DNA of 64,000 nt, taken from the NCBI GenBank assembly GCA_017642695.1, contig JAEPQD010000002.1:124001-188000 (forward strand), written 5' to 3'. This document shows, piece by piece, positions 15,690-23,457 of this stretch. This DNA comes from Parvibaculum sp. Lineage in GTDB: Bacteria; Pseudomonadota; Alphaproteobacteria; Parvibaculales; Parvibaculaceae. Every line of letters begins with the position of its first letter. The stretch's first letter is position 1. A program made the position numbers and the translations under genes. A model generated the notes under the pieces. That model did no database searches, was not told where the DNA came from, and saw only the letters and a list, made by a program, of their open reading frames with translations.

Positions 15690-16538
15690 TCACCAGCGGA
15701 CGCCGAGGCGCGCGAAGCCGCTGAATTCGAACGACTCGTCCCGCGAGAAGCGATAGCTGAACGAAGGCGATGTGCCCATCGCGGAGGCTTCGGGCAGGAA
15801 GTCGCCCTGGATGCCGACGCCGAAGAACATGTCGTCGTGGCCGTCCAGAGGCACGTCCACATTCAGGCCGACGCTCGGGCCGACACGCGTGACGTCCTCC
15901 GAGAAGTGACTGACCGTGCCGAGCTCGTCCGTCGTCATGCTGAGTTCGCCGCGCTGTACCGTCACGCCGGCCCAGGGCGTAAACGCCAGGGGGTTGTTCG
16001 CCAACTCCGTCTGGAGCATCAGCATGTAGCCGAGATAAAGCGTCAGCATCCACTGTGCCTCGTACCCGATAGACGTCAGCTGGCTCGGAAAGGGATGGAT
16101 GGCCTGCCGTGTCGTTCCCTCACCGTCTACCGGCAGACGCCCGCGCGCGCCGATCACCGGGCCCTTGCACGGCGTCTTCCTTATCTCCCGCAGCGCCTGA
16201 TCGGTAACTTCCTGGGGCGGCGGCTTGACGCTCGTCATGCCGCCCATGCCCTCGCCGAGCCTGTCGACGCGCACGCCGACATCGAAACCGACTACCGCAT
16301 TCGTGAAGCTGTCGCCGCCGCTTGCCGAGGGGCCGTAATTACCGCTCACCCCCAGGTCGCCGGTCGCCGATCCGGCGCCGACTTCCAGGGCCGCCCAGCC
16401 TTCGGTGCAGAACGGCCCGGCCGCCGCCTCCCCGGTGCCGAGCACGCCCGCCGCCGAAAGGGCGACGAAGGCCGCCGCAATCTTTCCCCGTCCCGCGCGC
16501 CGCGGCGCGCCTGTCTCCCTGTTCTGTCTCGATGTCAT
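15690..16538 (-). CDS. Outer-membrane beta-barrel-like protein, first gene of the envelope operon
   Basis: 282 residues. After a basic n-region comes a hydrophobic signal segment (GKIAAAFVALSAAGVLGTG) with predicted cleavage near EAAA-G. The mature chain alternates polar and aromatic residues and ends SFEFSGFARLGVRW; a C-terminal aromatic residue is a typical BAM recognition signal for outer-membrane barrels. Residues about 150-190 contain a more hydrophobic stretch (YEAQWMLTLYLGYMLMLQTE). No named family was recognised. It leads the operon with the OmpA-like and exported unknown genes. Confidence 0.72.
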   Translation of the reverse strand: MTSRQNRETGAPRRAGRGKIAAAFVALSAAGVLGTGEAAAGPFCTEGWAALEVGAGSATGDLGVSGNYGPSASGGDSFTNAVVGFDVGVRVDRLGEGMGGMTSVKPPPQEVTDQALREIRKTPCKGPVIGARGRLPVDGEGTTRQAIHPFPSQLTSIGYEAQWMLTLYLGYMLMLQTELANNPLAFTPWAGVTVQRGELSMTTDELGTVSHFSEDVTRVGPSVGLNVDVPLDGHDDMFFGVGIQGDFLPEASAMGTSPSFSYRFSRDESFEFSGFARLGVRW

Positions 16539-16588
16539 GGACCAGCCCTCTTTGTCTGCTGAATGCCTGCCGAAAGACGGCGCTGCCG

Positions 16589-16617
16589 CCCTCCCTACCG
16601 GGGTAAAGCGGGGAGGG
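16589..16617 (+). repeat. CCCTCCC/GGGAGGG inverted repeat
   Basis: CCCTCCC (16589-16595) and GGGAGGG (16611-16617) are separated by 15 bases in the divergent intergenic region. Because both neighbours are transcribed away from it, it is not a terminator. The same arms occur in the hairpin at 11516-11543. Confidence 0.4.
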
Positions 16618-16628
16618 TTGCCCTGTCC

Positions 16629-16644
16629 TCATCACTAGTGATGA
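16629..16644 (+). promoter_or_regulatory. Perfect 16-bp palindrome upstream of the LuxR-type gene
   Basis: TCATCACTAGTGATGA is a perfect palindrome with no spacer, ending 45 bp before the ATG of the hydrolase-LuxR regulator and about 90 bp before the start of the divergent envelope operon. A dimeric LuxR-type DNA-binding domain would suit it, so autoregulation or control of both sides is plausible. Confidence 0.5.
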
Positions 16645-16689
16645 TAGGATCGGTTTTGCCGGGTGTTATTCCGGGCTCGGGAGGGCGAA

Positions 16690-18273
16690 ATGGACCAGTC
16701 GGTCGAGGCGGGGGAAAATCGGCGGAAAGCGGAGGGATTTCCTCGGCCTGCCGTCTGGTGCGGTGAGGCGCCGGAGGACGAGGCGTCGCCGGTGATCCTC
16801 TATGTCTATGGCGGCACCTTCGCCATGAATTGTGGTCCCATGCACCTCGTCGTCGCGGACACCGTCGCGCGCCACGCGCGAGGCCGGGTCCTCGTTCCCG
16901 AGTATCGGCTGGCGCCCGAACATCCCTTTCCCCTCGCCATCGAGGATATCGCCGCCGTCTATCGCGCGCTTCTCGCGCAAGGCATTCCGTCCGCGAAGAT
17001 TGTCGTGATGGGCGATACCGCCGGGGCGGGCATTGCACTTGCGGCGCTCATGGTGCTTCGCGACGAGGGTGCGCCGCTTCCGTCGGGCTTCGTTGCGCTC
17101 TGTCCCTGGGCCGACCTCACCATGTCGGGCGGCTCCTATGTGGAGAACATCCGGCCCGGCCGCTTCGCGTCCGATGTCGAGGTGCTGGCGATGCTGACGC
17201 TCGACTATCTGCAGGGCGCCGATCCGCGCCACCCGCTCGCCTCGCCCGTCTTCGGTGACATTTCCGGTCTTCCCGAAACGCTCATCCATGCGGACGCTGA
17301 TGACATCCTGCTCGACGATGCGAAACTTCTCGTCGAGGGGCTGCGACGCGCGGGTGGGCGCGCGCATCTCCATGTCTGGCAGGGCCTGCCGGACACGTGG
17401 CAGCGTCTGCAGCCGCTTTCGCCTCAGGCGGCGGCCGCGCTTGCGAGCATCGGACAGTTCGTCAAGCGCCGCACCGGTGCGCCGTCGCGCAGCGCGGCCG
17501 AGAAGCAGCATATCAGCGACGCCTATGCAAAGGGCATTTCGGAGTTCGTGCAGCCCCACATGACGGAGCGGTTCGATCAGCTTTTCGAATGGGCGCGCGA
17601 CCACGATCCGGACTGGATCTGGCACTTCATGGAGCGCAGGCTCGAATTCGGTGCGCTCGTCACGCAGGAGCAGATCGAGCATGACTGGCTCACCATGCTC
17701 TTTGCCGAAGCGCCCGATCCGATGGTGCTCCTGAGCGCGAGCCGTCATGTCATTCTCGCGAACCGAGGCGCGCGGCGGCTCTTCGACAAGGGTGACCTTC
17801 TGCTCCACAGGAACGGGCGGCTCGTCGGTGCCGACCCGAACGGCGAGGCGGTGCTCGGCGCGCTCATCGGCCAGGCTTTCGGCCTCGTCAGTGCCGGGAG
17901 CAATTTCGGTCCCGCCGACCGCTATGCGCGGCTTGCCGGCGGTGCGGCGGGCGACCTCCTGATGCGCTGCGAGCGTATTCAGCCGCCGGTGGACGGTTCG
18001 GGTGCGCCGCCCATCGCGCTTCTCAGGATCTTCGAGGAAGAGCCGCAGCGTCGCGTCGATTGCGATGCGCTGTCCGCCTGGTACGGCCTTTCACCGCGCG
18101 AGGCGGAGCTCGCCGCCGCCTTCGCGGAAGGCCAGCCGCTCGCGGATTTCGCGCGCGAGCACGGCCTTTCCATGCCGACCGTCCGGTCCCATTTCTCGCA
18201 TATCAAGGCGAAGCTCGGCGCCGCCGATCAGGCCGCCGTGGTTGCGAAGGTGCTTCGCGCCGCCTTCGGCTAG
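16690..18273 (+). CDS. Pseudo-alpha/beta-hydrolase - PAS-like - LuxR-type HTH regulator
   Basis: 527 residues; the ATG at 16690 follows GGGAGGG. Residues about 35-255 have the hormone-sensitive-lipase/carboxylesterase fold, but the active site is degenerate: HGGG is YGGT (40-43), the nucleophile elbow reads GDTAG with Thr110 in place of Ser, and the catalytic His position in WQGLPDTWQ is Asp235. Residues about 340-450 look PAS-like (DPMVLLSASRHVILANRGAR). Residues about 462-520 are a LuxR/GerE helix-turn-helix (YGLSPREAELAAAF, SMPTVRSHFSHIKAKLG). I infer a one-component transcription factor whose hydrolase fold binds a ligand without cleaving it, as in gibberellin receptor GID1. The ligand is unknown. 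Confidence 0.85.
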   Translation: MDQSVEAGENRRKAEGFPRPAVWCGEAPEDEASPVILYVYGGTFAMNCGPMHLVVADTVARHARGRVLVPEYRLAPEHPFPLAIEDIAAVYRALLAQGIPSAKIVVMGDTAGAGIALAALMVLRDEGAPLPSGFVALCPWADLTMSGGSYVENIRPGRFASDVEVLAMLTLDYLQGADPRHPLASPVFGDISGLPETLIHADADDILLDDAKLLVEGLRRAGGRAHLHVWQGLPDTWQRLQPLSPQAAAALASIGQFVKRRTGAPSRSAAEKQHISDAYAKGISEFVQPHMTERFDQLFEWARDHDPDWIWHFMERRLEFGALVTQEQIEHDWLTMLFAEAPDPMVLLSASRHVILANRGARRLFDKGDLLLHRNGRLVGADPNGEAVLGALIGQAFGLVSAGSNFGPADRYARLAGGAAGDLLMRCERIQPPVDGSGAPPIALLRIFEEEPQRRVDCDALSAWYGLSPREAELAAAFAEGQPLADFAREHGLSMPTVRSHFSHIKAKLGAADQAAVVAKVLRAAFG

Positions 18274-18422
18274 AGCGAGGGTTTCCCTGCGTTCCGGCCC
18301 CGTTGTCGTTCACTGGCGTTCAGCATCACCTTCACCTGCGAACGACATCCCGCCATTTTGGCATGGCGCGGGGCTGCCTTCGCTGTGCTAGGTTGCCCCA
18401 TCGAAATTCATGAAATCAGGGA

Positions 18423-18441
18423 AGGGGCGCTTCGCGCCTCT
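18423..18441 (+). promoter_or_regulatory. Hairpin between the Shine-Dalgarno and TTG start of the MoxR gene
   Basis: AGGGGCGC-TTC-GCGCCTCT folds into an 8-bp stem with one G-U pair. A purine-rich AGGGAA (18418-18423) abuts its 5' side, and the TTG start is 8 bases past its 3' side. Folding would bring a too-distant ribosome-binding site to normal spacing. Confidence 0.35.
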
Positions 18442-18449
18442 CGGGTTAG

Positions 18450-19394
18450 TTGAGCACGGACGAAAAAGGCGCCACCGGCGATATCGAGGCCATCCGCAAG
18501 GGCTTCGAGACGCGCGGCTATATCTGCAACGCGCATATCGCGACCTCCATCTTTCTTGCCGAGAAGCTGCAGAAGCCGCTTCTGGTCGAAGGTCCTCCCG
18601 GCGTCGGCAAGACCGAACTTGCCAAGGCGACGGCGGAACTCGTCGGCAAGCCGCTCATCCGGCTCCAGTGCTACGAGGGACTCGACGAGGCGAAGGCGCT
18701 CTACGAGTGGAAATACGGCAAGCAGCTTCTCTATACGCAGGTGCTGAAGGAGAAGCTCGGCGACCTCATGTCCGGCGCGCAGGGTCTCAAGGAGTCGATG
18801 ACCCGGCTGCATGATTTCGACGACACCTTCTTCTCGGAAGAGTTTCTGGAACCGCGTCCGCTCCTGAAGGCGCTCTGGCAGCCGGGCGGCGCCGTGCTCC
18901 TCATCGACGAAATCGACAAGTCGGACGACGAGTTCGAGGCCTTCCTGCTCGAACTGCTGTCGGACTACCAGATTTCCGTGCCGGAGCTCGGCACGATCCG
19001 CGCACGTACGACGCCTGTCGTCTTCCTCACCTCGAACAATACGCGCGAGATCGGCGACGCGCTGAAGCGGCGTTGCCTGCATCTCTATATTCCCTTCCCG
19101 GACACGGACCTCGAACAGCGCATCATCGCGGCCCGCGTGCCGGAGATGGAAGTGCGGCTTCGCACGCAACTCGTCGCCTTCGTTCAGGGGCTTCGCGAGC
19201 TCGATCTCAAGAAGCTGCCTGCGGTGAGCGAAACCATCGACTGGGCGCGCACGATGGTTCTTCTCCACGCGCGCGAACTCGACGCCGAGCTCGTCCGCAA
19301 CACGCTCAATGTCCTCCTCAAGTTCCAGGACGACATCGACAATGTGGATGGCGAAGTGAACGCGCTGCTGGCCAAGGCCGTGCAGGCCGGGTAG
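18450..19394 (+). CDS. MoxR-family AAA+ ATPase
   Basis: 314 residues starting at a TTG directly after an in-frame TAG, so no earlier start is possible; the next Met is far inside the domain. Walker A is GPPGVGKT (48-55) and Walker B is AVLLIDEID, followed by sensor 1 (VVFLTSNNTREIG). MoxR ATPases act as chaperones that insert cofactors or activate protein complexes, usually together with a von Willebrand factor A protein. Here that partner is the next gene, 8 bp downstream. The target complex is not encoded beside them. Confidence 0.92.
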   Translation: MSTDEKGATGDIEAIRKGFETRGYICNAHIATSIFLAEKLQKPLLVEGPPGVGKTELAKATAELVGKPLIRLQCYEGLDEAKALYEWKYGKQLLYTQVLKEKLGDLMSGAQGLKESMTRLHDFDDTFFSEEFLEPRPLLKALWQPGGAVLLIDEIDKSDDEFEAFLLELLSDYQISVPELGTIRARTTPVVFLTSNNTREIGDALKRRCLHLYIPFPDTDLEQRIIAARVPEMEVRLRTQLVAFVQGLRELDLKKLPAVSETIDWARTMVLLHARELDAELVRNTLNVLLKFQDDIDNVDGEVNALLAKAVQAG

Positions 19395-19402
19395 GGCGCG
19401 CG

Positions 19403-20839
19403 ATGAGCGAAGTCCTCGGCGATTTCATCCGTGCGCTCCGGTCGGCCGATATCCGCGTTTCGACATCGGAGTCGATCGACGCCGGCAATGTGGTCGATCT
19501 CGTCGGCTTCGACGACCGGCAGACGCTGAAGGACGCGCTCTCCCAGGTGCTCGCGAAGAGCGACGACGAGAAGCAGGCCTTCGCAGAGACCTTCGACACT
19601 TATTTTTCCTTCGAGCAGTTCAAGGAACGTCCCGCCGCCGCGAACGAGAATGACGAGGATGGCGATCCCGGTGAGCAGGATGGCGGCGACGGGGAGGGCG
19701 GCGATCCCTCGCAGTCGGGCAGCGCCTCGGCGCCGGGCGGCGGGGGCATGGGCGGCGAGCCGTCGGGCGAGCCTTCCTCCTCGCGCGGCTCCGACCTCGC
19801 CGGGCTCCTCGAACGCGGCGACCAGGCCGAACTCCAGATGGCGCTTGCCGAAGGCGCGCGTCAGGCGCAGCTCAACCGCATCCGTCTCTTCACGCAGCGC
19901 GGCATGTTCACCCGGCGCATCATGGAGAATATGGGGCTCGACGGTCTCAACGAGGAGATCGAGCGGCGCGAGGCCTCGGGCAATGCGCGCGGCGCGGAGC
20001 GGCTCGGCCAGCTTCGCGAGGGGTTGCGAAGCCAGGTTCGCGACTATGTCGAGAAGCAGCTCGAAATCTTCACGGCGAATTCCGGCCGCCAGCTCCGCGA
20101 GGAAGTGCTCGCGCAGATGCGCCTCTCCAATGTCGACCGCTCCGACATGAAGATCATGCGTGAACTCGTGCGCAAGATGGCGAAGAAGCTGATCGCACTC
20201 CATTCGCGCCGCAAGAAAGTCACGCGGCGCGGCATGCTGGACGTGCGCCGCACAATCCGCGCGAATATCGAATATGACGGTCTTCTCTTCCACACGATCT
20301 GGAAGAAAACGAAAGTCGACCGGCCGAAGGTCATGGCGGTCTGCGACGTGTCGGGCTCGGTCGCGCAGGTCTCGCGCTTCCTGCTCATGTTCCTCTACAG
20401 CCTGCAGGAAGTGCTGCCCGCCGTTCGCAGCTTCGCCTTCTCCGGCCATCTCGGCGAGACGACCGATCTCTTCAAGCGCGAGAAGCTCGAAGACGCGCTT
20501 GTCGAGGTGCTGCGCGATTTCGGCGGCGGTTCGACGGATTACGGCCAGGCGCTGATGGATCTCGAGTCGCTCGCCCTCGACGATATCGACCACCGCACGA
20601 CGATCCTGATCCTCGGCGATGCGCGTTCGAACTATGGCGATCCGCGTGGCGACATCCTGAAGAAGATGCATGCCCGTGCGCGCCGCGTCATCTGGCTGAA
20701 CCCGGAGCCCCGTACCATGTGGAACTCGGGCGACAGCGAGATGCGCCGCCTCGCGCCCTATTGCGACCGGGCGCTCACCTGTGCCTCGCTCAAGGATCTG
20801 GAGCGGGTCGTCTCCGACCTGCTGCGCAGCGCCGTCTGA
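19403..20839 (+). CDS. CoxE-like VWA domain protein
   Basis: 478 residues from ATG 19403. The N-terminal region (1-75) is helical. Residues about 80-130 are an acidic Gly/Ser/Asp-rich linker (NENDEDGDPGEQDGG). The C-terminal half is a CoxE-type von Willebrand A domain with a MIDAS DVSGS (315-319). Together with the MoxR ATPase it forms the common MoxR-CoxE pair; in carbon monoxide dehydrogenase systems CoxDE mature the metal centre. No CoxLMS subunits lie nearby, so another client is likely. Confidence 0.9.
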   Translation: MSEVLGDFIRALRSADIRVSTSESIDAGNVVDLVGFDDRQTLKDALSQVLAKSDDEKQAFAETFDTYFSFEQFKERPAAANENDEDGDPGEQDGGDGEGGDPSQSGSASAPGGGGMGGEPSGEPSSSRGSDLAGLLERGDQAELQMALAEGARQAQLNRIRLFTQRGMFTRRIMENMGLDGLNEEIERREASGNARGAERLGQLREGLRSQVRDYVEKQLEIFTANSGRQLREEVLAQMRLSNVDRSDMKIMRELVRKMAKKLIALHSRRKKVTRRGMLDVRRTIRANIEYDGLLFHTIWKKTKVDRPKVMAVCDVSGSVAQVSRFLLMFLYSLQEVLPAVRSFAFSGHLGETTDLFKREKLEDALVEVLRDFGGGSTDYGQALMDLESLALDDIDHRTTILILGDARSNYGDPRGDILKKMHARARRVIWLNPEPRTMWNSGDSEMRRLAPYCDRALTCASLKDLERVVSDLLRSAV

Positions 20840-21103
20840 CGCGTCCGGAACCGGGGATTAATTTTTTCGGGCGGGTGCGGCGGCGTGTGTGTGACGTTTT
20901 CATAACAGTTCGATGACGGTCGGCGCGCGCCCTAGGCAAGTAATCCCCGGGCCGGTAGACTTTCTGTCTCATTATGGGGCGGGTGGAGCCGGTTTCGCGC
21001 GGGCACGTCTGCTGCAACGAAGGGGCAACTCGGTCTGCCTGGCATATGCGAAATGTGCCAGAATGGGTCACGAAATCAGTGTGTTACAAGCTCTGGGGGC
21101 GGT

Positions 21104-22099
21104 ATGGCGGGGCGCGCCATCGCAAAATCCGGCAGGGAGAGCGGGCAGCATCGTGTGCTTTTGCTCGTCTTTTTCGTGCCCCTCTTTCTGTGCTTGTGGA
21201 CGTACGCCCGGGCGGAGCCGCTGCGGCTCGCGCCGCCCTCCGTCGAGAGCGTCGCGCTCACGCGGGATTTGCCCGCTGAATCAACACCTTCCGAGGCGCC
21301 GCCCGCGCCGGTCAAACGCGAGCGCTACAACGTCGTCGTACTCGGCGACTCGCTCGGCGATGGCACCTGGGCAGGCCTCTATCATGTGCTCCGCCAGGAC
21401 AAGCGCTTCAACGTCATCAAGAAATCCAAGGTGGCGACAGGCTTTTCGCGTCACGATTATTACGACTGGAACGCTGCTGTCCGGGAGATCGCATCAGAAA
21501 CGCGCATCGACATCGCCGTCGTCGTAATGGGTACCAACGACCGTCAGGCCATCGTCGAAAACGGACAGCGCTATGCGCTCTTCGACGACAACTGGCGCGG
21601 CGTCTACAAGCAACGTGTCGATGATTTCACGGCGACGCTGAAGAACACCGGTGCGCAAATCTACTGGCTCGAACTTCCAGTCATGCGCAGCCCGCGCTTC
21701 GGCGGCGATATGGAGCAGTTCAACGAGATTTTCGAGGAACGCGCGCGCCTCAACAACATCACTTTCGTGCAAACCGACGGCCTCGCGACCGGCGCCGATG
21801 GCGGTTACACCGCCTATGGCGAAGACCGCTTCGGCCGGACACGATTGCTGCGCGCCGAAGACGGTATCCATTTCACGATGGCCGGATATGAACTGCTCGG
21901 CGAGCGCATCGCCGATGCAATGCTTGCCGATCTCGATGGCGGGGCGGTTGCGGTGATGCCGTCCGGTTCGCAGGAAGCCGTTGTGTTGAAAGGCAGCGAC
22001 ATGCCCGTGGAAGAGCCAGAAAAGGCTGTAAACTATGACATGGCGGACAGACGCCCCGGGCGGTCGGATGACTGGCTCTGGCTCGGCGCCACCAACTGA
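21104..22099 (+). CDS. SGNH/GDSL hydrolase family protein (DUF459-like), membrane-anchored
   Basis: 331 residues from ATG 21104, with a hydrophobic signal/anchor at residues 18-36 (VLLLVFFVPLFLCLWTYARA). The SGNH blocks are VVLGDSLGDG (Ser83), VMGTND and DGIHFTMAGY with the C-terminal Asp/His pair. A Pro-rich linker (55-72) separates the anchor from the domain. Extracytoplasmic SGNH proteins next to MBOAT genes transfer or remove acetyl groups on surface polysaccharides. The next SGNH gene overlaps the 3' end, which argues for one operon with the MBOAT. Confidence 0.85.
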   Translation: MAGRAIAKSGRESGQHRVLLLVFFVPLFLCLWTYARAEPLRLAPPSVESVALTRDLPAESTPSEAPPAPVKRERYNVVVLGDSLGDGTWAGLYHVLRQDKRFNVIKKSKVATGFSRHDYYDWNAAVREIASETRIDIAVVVMGTNDRQAIVENGQRYALFDDNWRGVYKQRVDDFTATLKNTGAQIYWLELPVMRSPRFGGDMEQFNEIFEERARLNNITFVQTDGLATGADGGYTAYGEDRFGRTRLLRAEDGIHFTMAGYELLGERIADAMLADLDGGAVAVMPSGSQEAVVLKGSDMPVEEPEKAVNYDMADRRPGRSDDWLWLGATN

Positions 22100-23342
22100 C
22101 GCGCGGCGCGCCTTACGCCGTCTTCTCCCTTCAGCCGCGCAGATCGTTTTCGCCGTTCTTCTTGTTGCGCCCGTTCGTGCCAGCGATTGCAGTCCGGTGT
22201 CCGCACCGCAGGGGCTTGAACGCTTCCATGCTGCAATAGAAGAGGTCGAAGCAGGCGGCAGATTGCAGCCGCTCACCATTCTGCACCTCGGCGACAGTCA
22301 TGTTTCTCTCGATACGTTCACGCGCGGTTTGCGTCAGCGCTGGCAGGCGCGTTTTGGCAATGCCGGTCGCGGGCTCATGCCGGGTGTTCCGTTCCGCTAC
22401 TACGCGCCGGATGGATATGACATCGAAATGAAAGGATCGTGGGACGTCGCATCAAGCCTGCCGCGAGATGCATCGGGACCTTTCGGTATTCAGGGTTTCC
22501 GTGTCAGCAGCGGCGATGGCGATGCCGCTGTCTCCCTACGGTCGGAGAATCCGGTTTCCGCTGTCGAGATCGAAGCCTATGGTGGGCCCGAAGCCGGCGC
22601 CCTGTTTCTGAAACTAGGCGACGCCGCGCCGTTAAAGTTGCAGACGCGGCAAGCCGTGCCGGGTCTTGTCAGATTTCATGTGCCGGCAGCGGAAGTGCAC
22701 GATGTCCGTCTTGCGCCTGCGGGGACGGGAGTGGTTACTCTTCTCGGATGGACGATCCTCTCGCCGGCAACACCCGGAGCCCGCTACGACAGTCATGGTG
22801 TTGTCGCGGCCACCGCCTCGATTACCGGTCGATGGGATGAAGATGTGGTTCGCGCGCAGGTCGCCGCGATGAACCCCGATCTCGTCATTCTCGGCTTCGG
22901 TACGAATGAGGGGTTCAACAACGGTCTCGATACGGCGTCCTATCGCAATGAGCTTGCCGGTTTCGTCGACCTTCTCATGGAGGCTGCGCCTGAGGCCTCG
23001 CTCGCATTTCTCGGGCCGTTCGACGGCGCGCGGCAGGGCACGGGTGAAGCATGCGGCGGCGGTTGGGCGACACCGCCGAAGCTCGCTGCTGTCCGCAGTG
23101 TTCTTGCGAGCCTCGCGGCCGAACGTGGCGCCTTTTTCTGGGATGGAGGTGCCGCGATGGGTGGACGCTGCTCGGCTGACGAATGGGCGGGTGCCGAGCC
23201 GCCGCTCATGTATGCGGACAGGGTGCACCTTCGCGCGGCCGGGGCCGGGCGGCTCTCGATGCAGCTATGGAACTCGTTGATGGGACTTCAGGAAAACGCG
23301 GCTGAAAGCAGTGCATGTCACCCAGATGACGCGCCGGATTAA
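22068..23342 (+). CDS. Second SGNH/GDSL-type exported protein (AlgX/AlgJ-like role)
   Basis: 424 residues from ATG 22068, overlapping the previous gene by 32 bp. A signal peptide covers residues about 20-39 (LLPSAAQIVFAVLLVAPVRA-SD). SGNH blocks are ILHLGDSHVS (Ser77), GFGTNEGF and YADRVHLRAAG. A beta-rich insertion lies between blocks I and III (residues about 130-240), a feature of acetyltransferase-type SGNH proteins. I infer that it passes acetyl groups exported by the MBOAT protein to a periplasmic or surface glycan. The acceptor is unknown because no polysaccharide synthesis genes adjoin. Confidence 0.8.
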   Translation: MTGSGSAPPTDARRALRRLLPSAAQIVFAVLLVAPVRASDCSPVSAPQGLERFHAAIEEVEAGGRLQPLTILHLGDSHVSLDTFTRGLRQRWQARFGNAGRGLMPGVPFRYYAPDGYDIEMKGSWDVASSLPRDASGPFGIQGFRVSSGDGDAAVSLRSENPVSAVEIEAYGGPEAGALFLKLGDAAPLKLQTRQAVPGLVRFHVPAAEVHDVRLAPAGTGVVTLLGWTILSPATPGARYDSHGVVAATASITGRWDEDVVRAQVAAMNPDLVILGFGTNEGFNNGLDTASYRNELAGFVDLLMEAAPEASLAFLGPFDGARQGTGEACGGGWATPPKLAAVRSVLASLAAERGAFFWDGGAAMGGRCSADEWAGAEPPLMYADRVHLRAAGAGRLSMQLWNSLMGLQENAAESSACHPDDAPD

Positions 23343-23457
23343 CCAAGAACACAGGCAGAGATTGAGCTTTCCGGCCTCAGCGGGGATGATGCGGGTAATG
23401 CCGTCATGCCCCCCTGATGGTTAGTTTGGGCGACATGCGCGCGAGTGGCGGAACGGC

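Noticed and set aside
16690..17430. Reading the N-terminal half as an active carboxylesterase
   Set aside because: The Ser nucleophile and catalytic His positions are Thr and Asp, so ordinary esterase activity is unlikely.
18358..18391. TTGGCA...TGCTAG promoter before the MoxR gene
   Set aside because: The spacing is about 22 bp, too long for a sigma-70 promoter.
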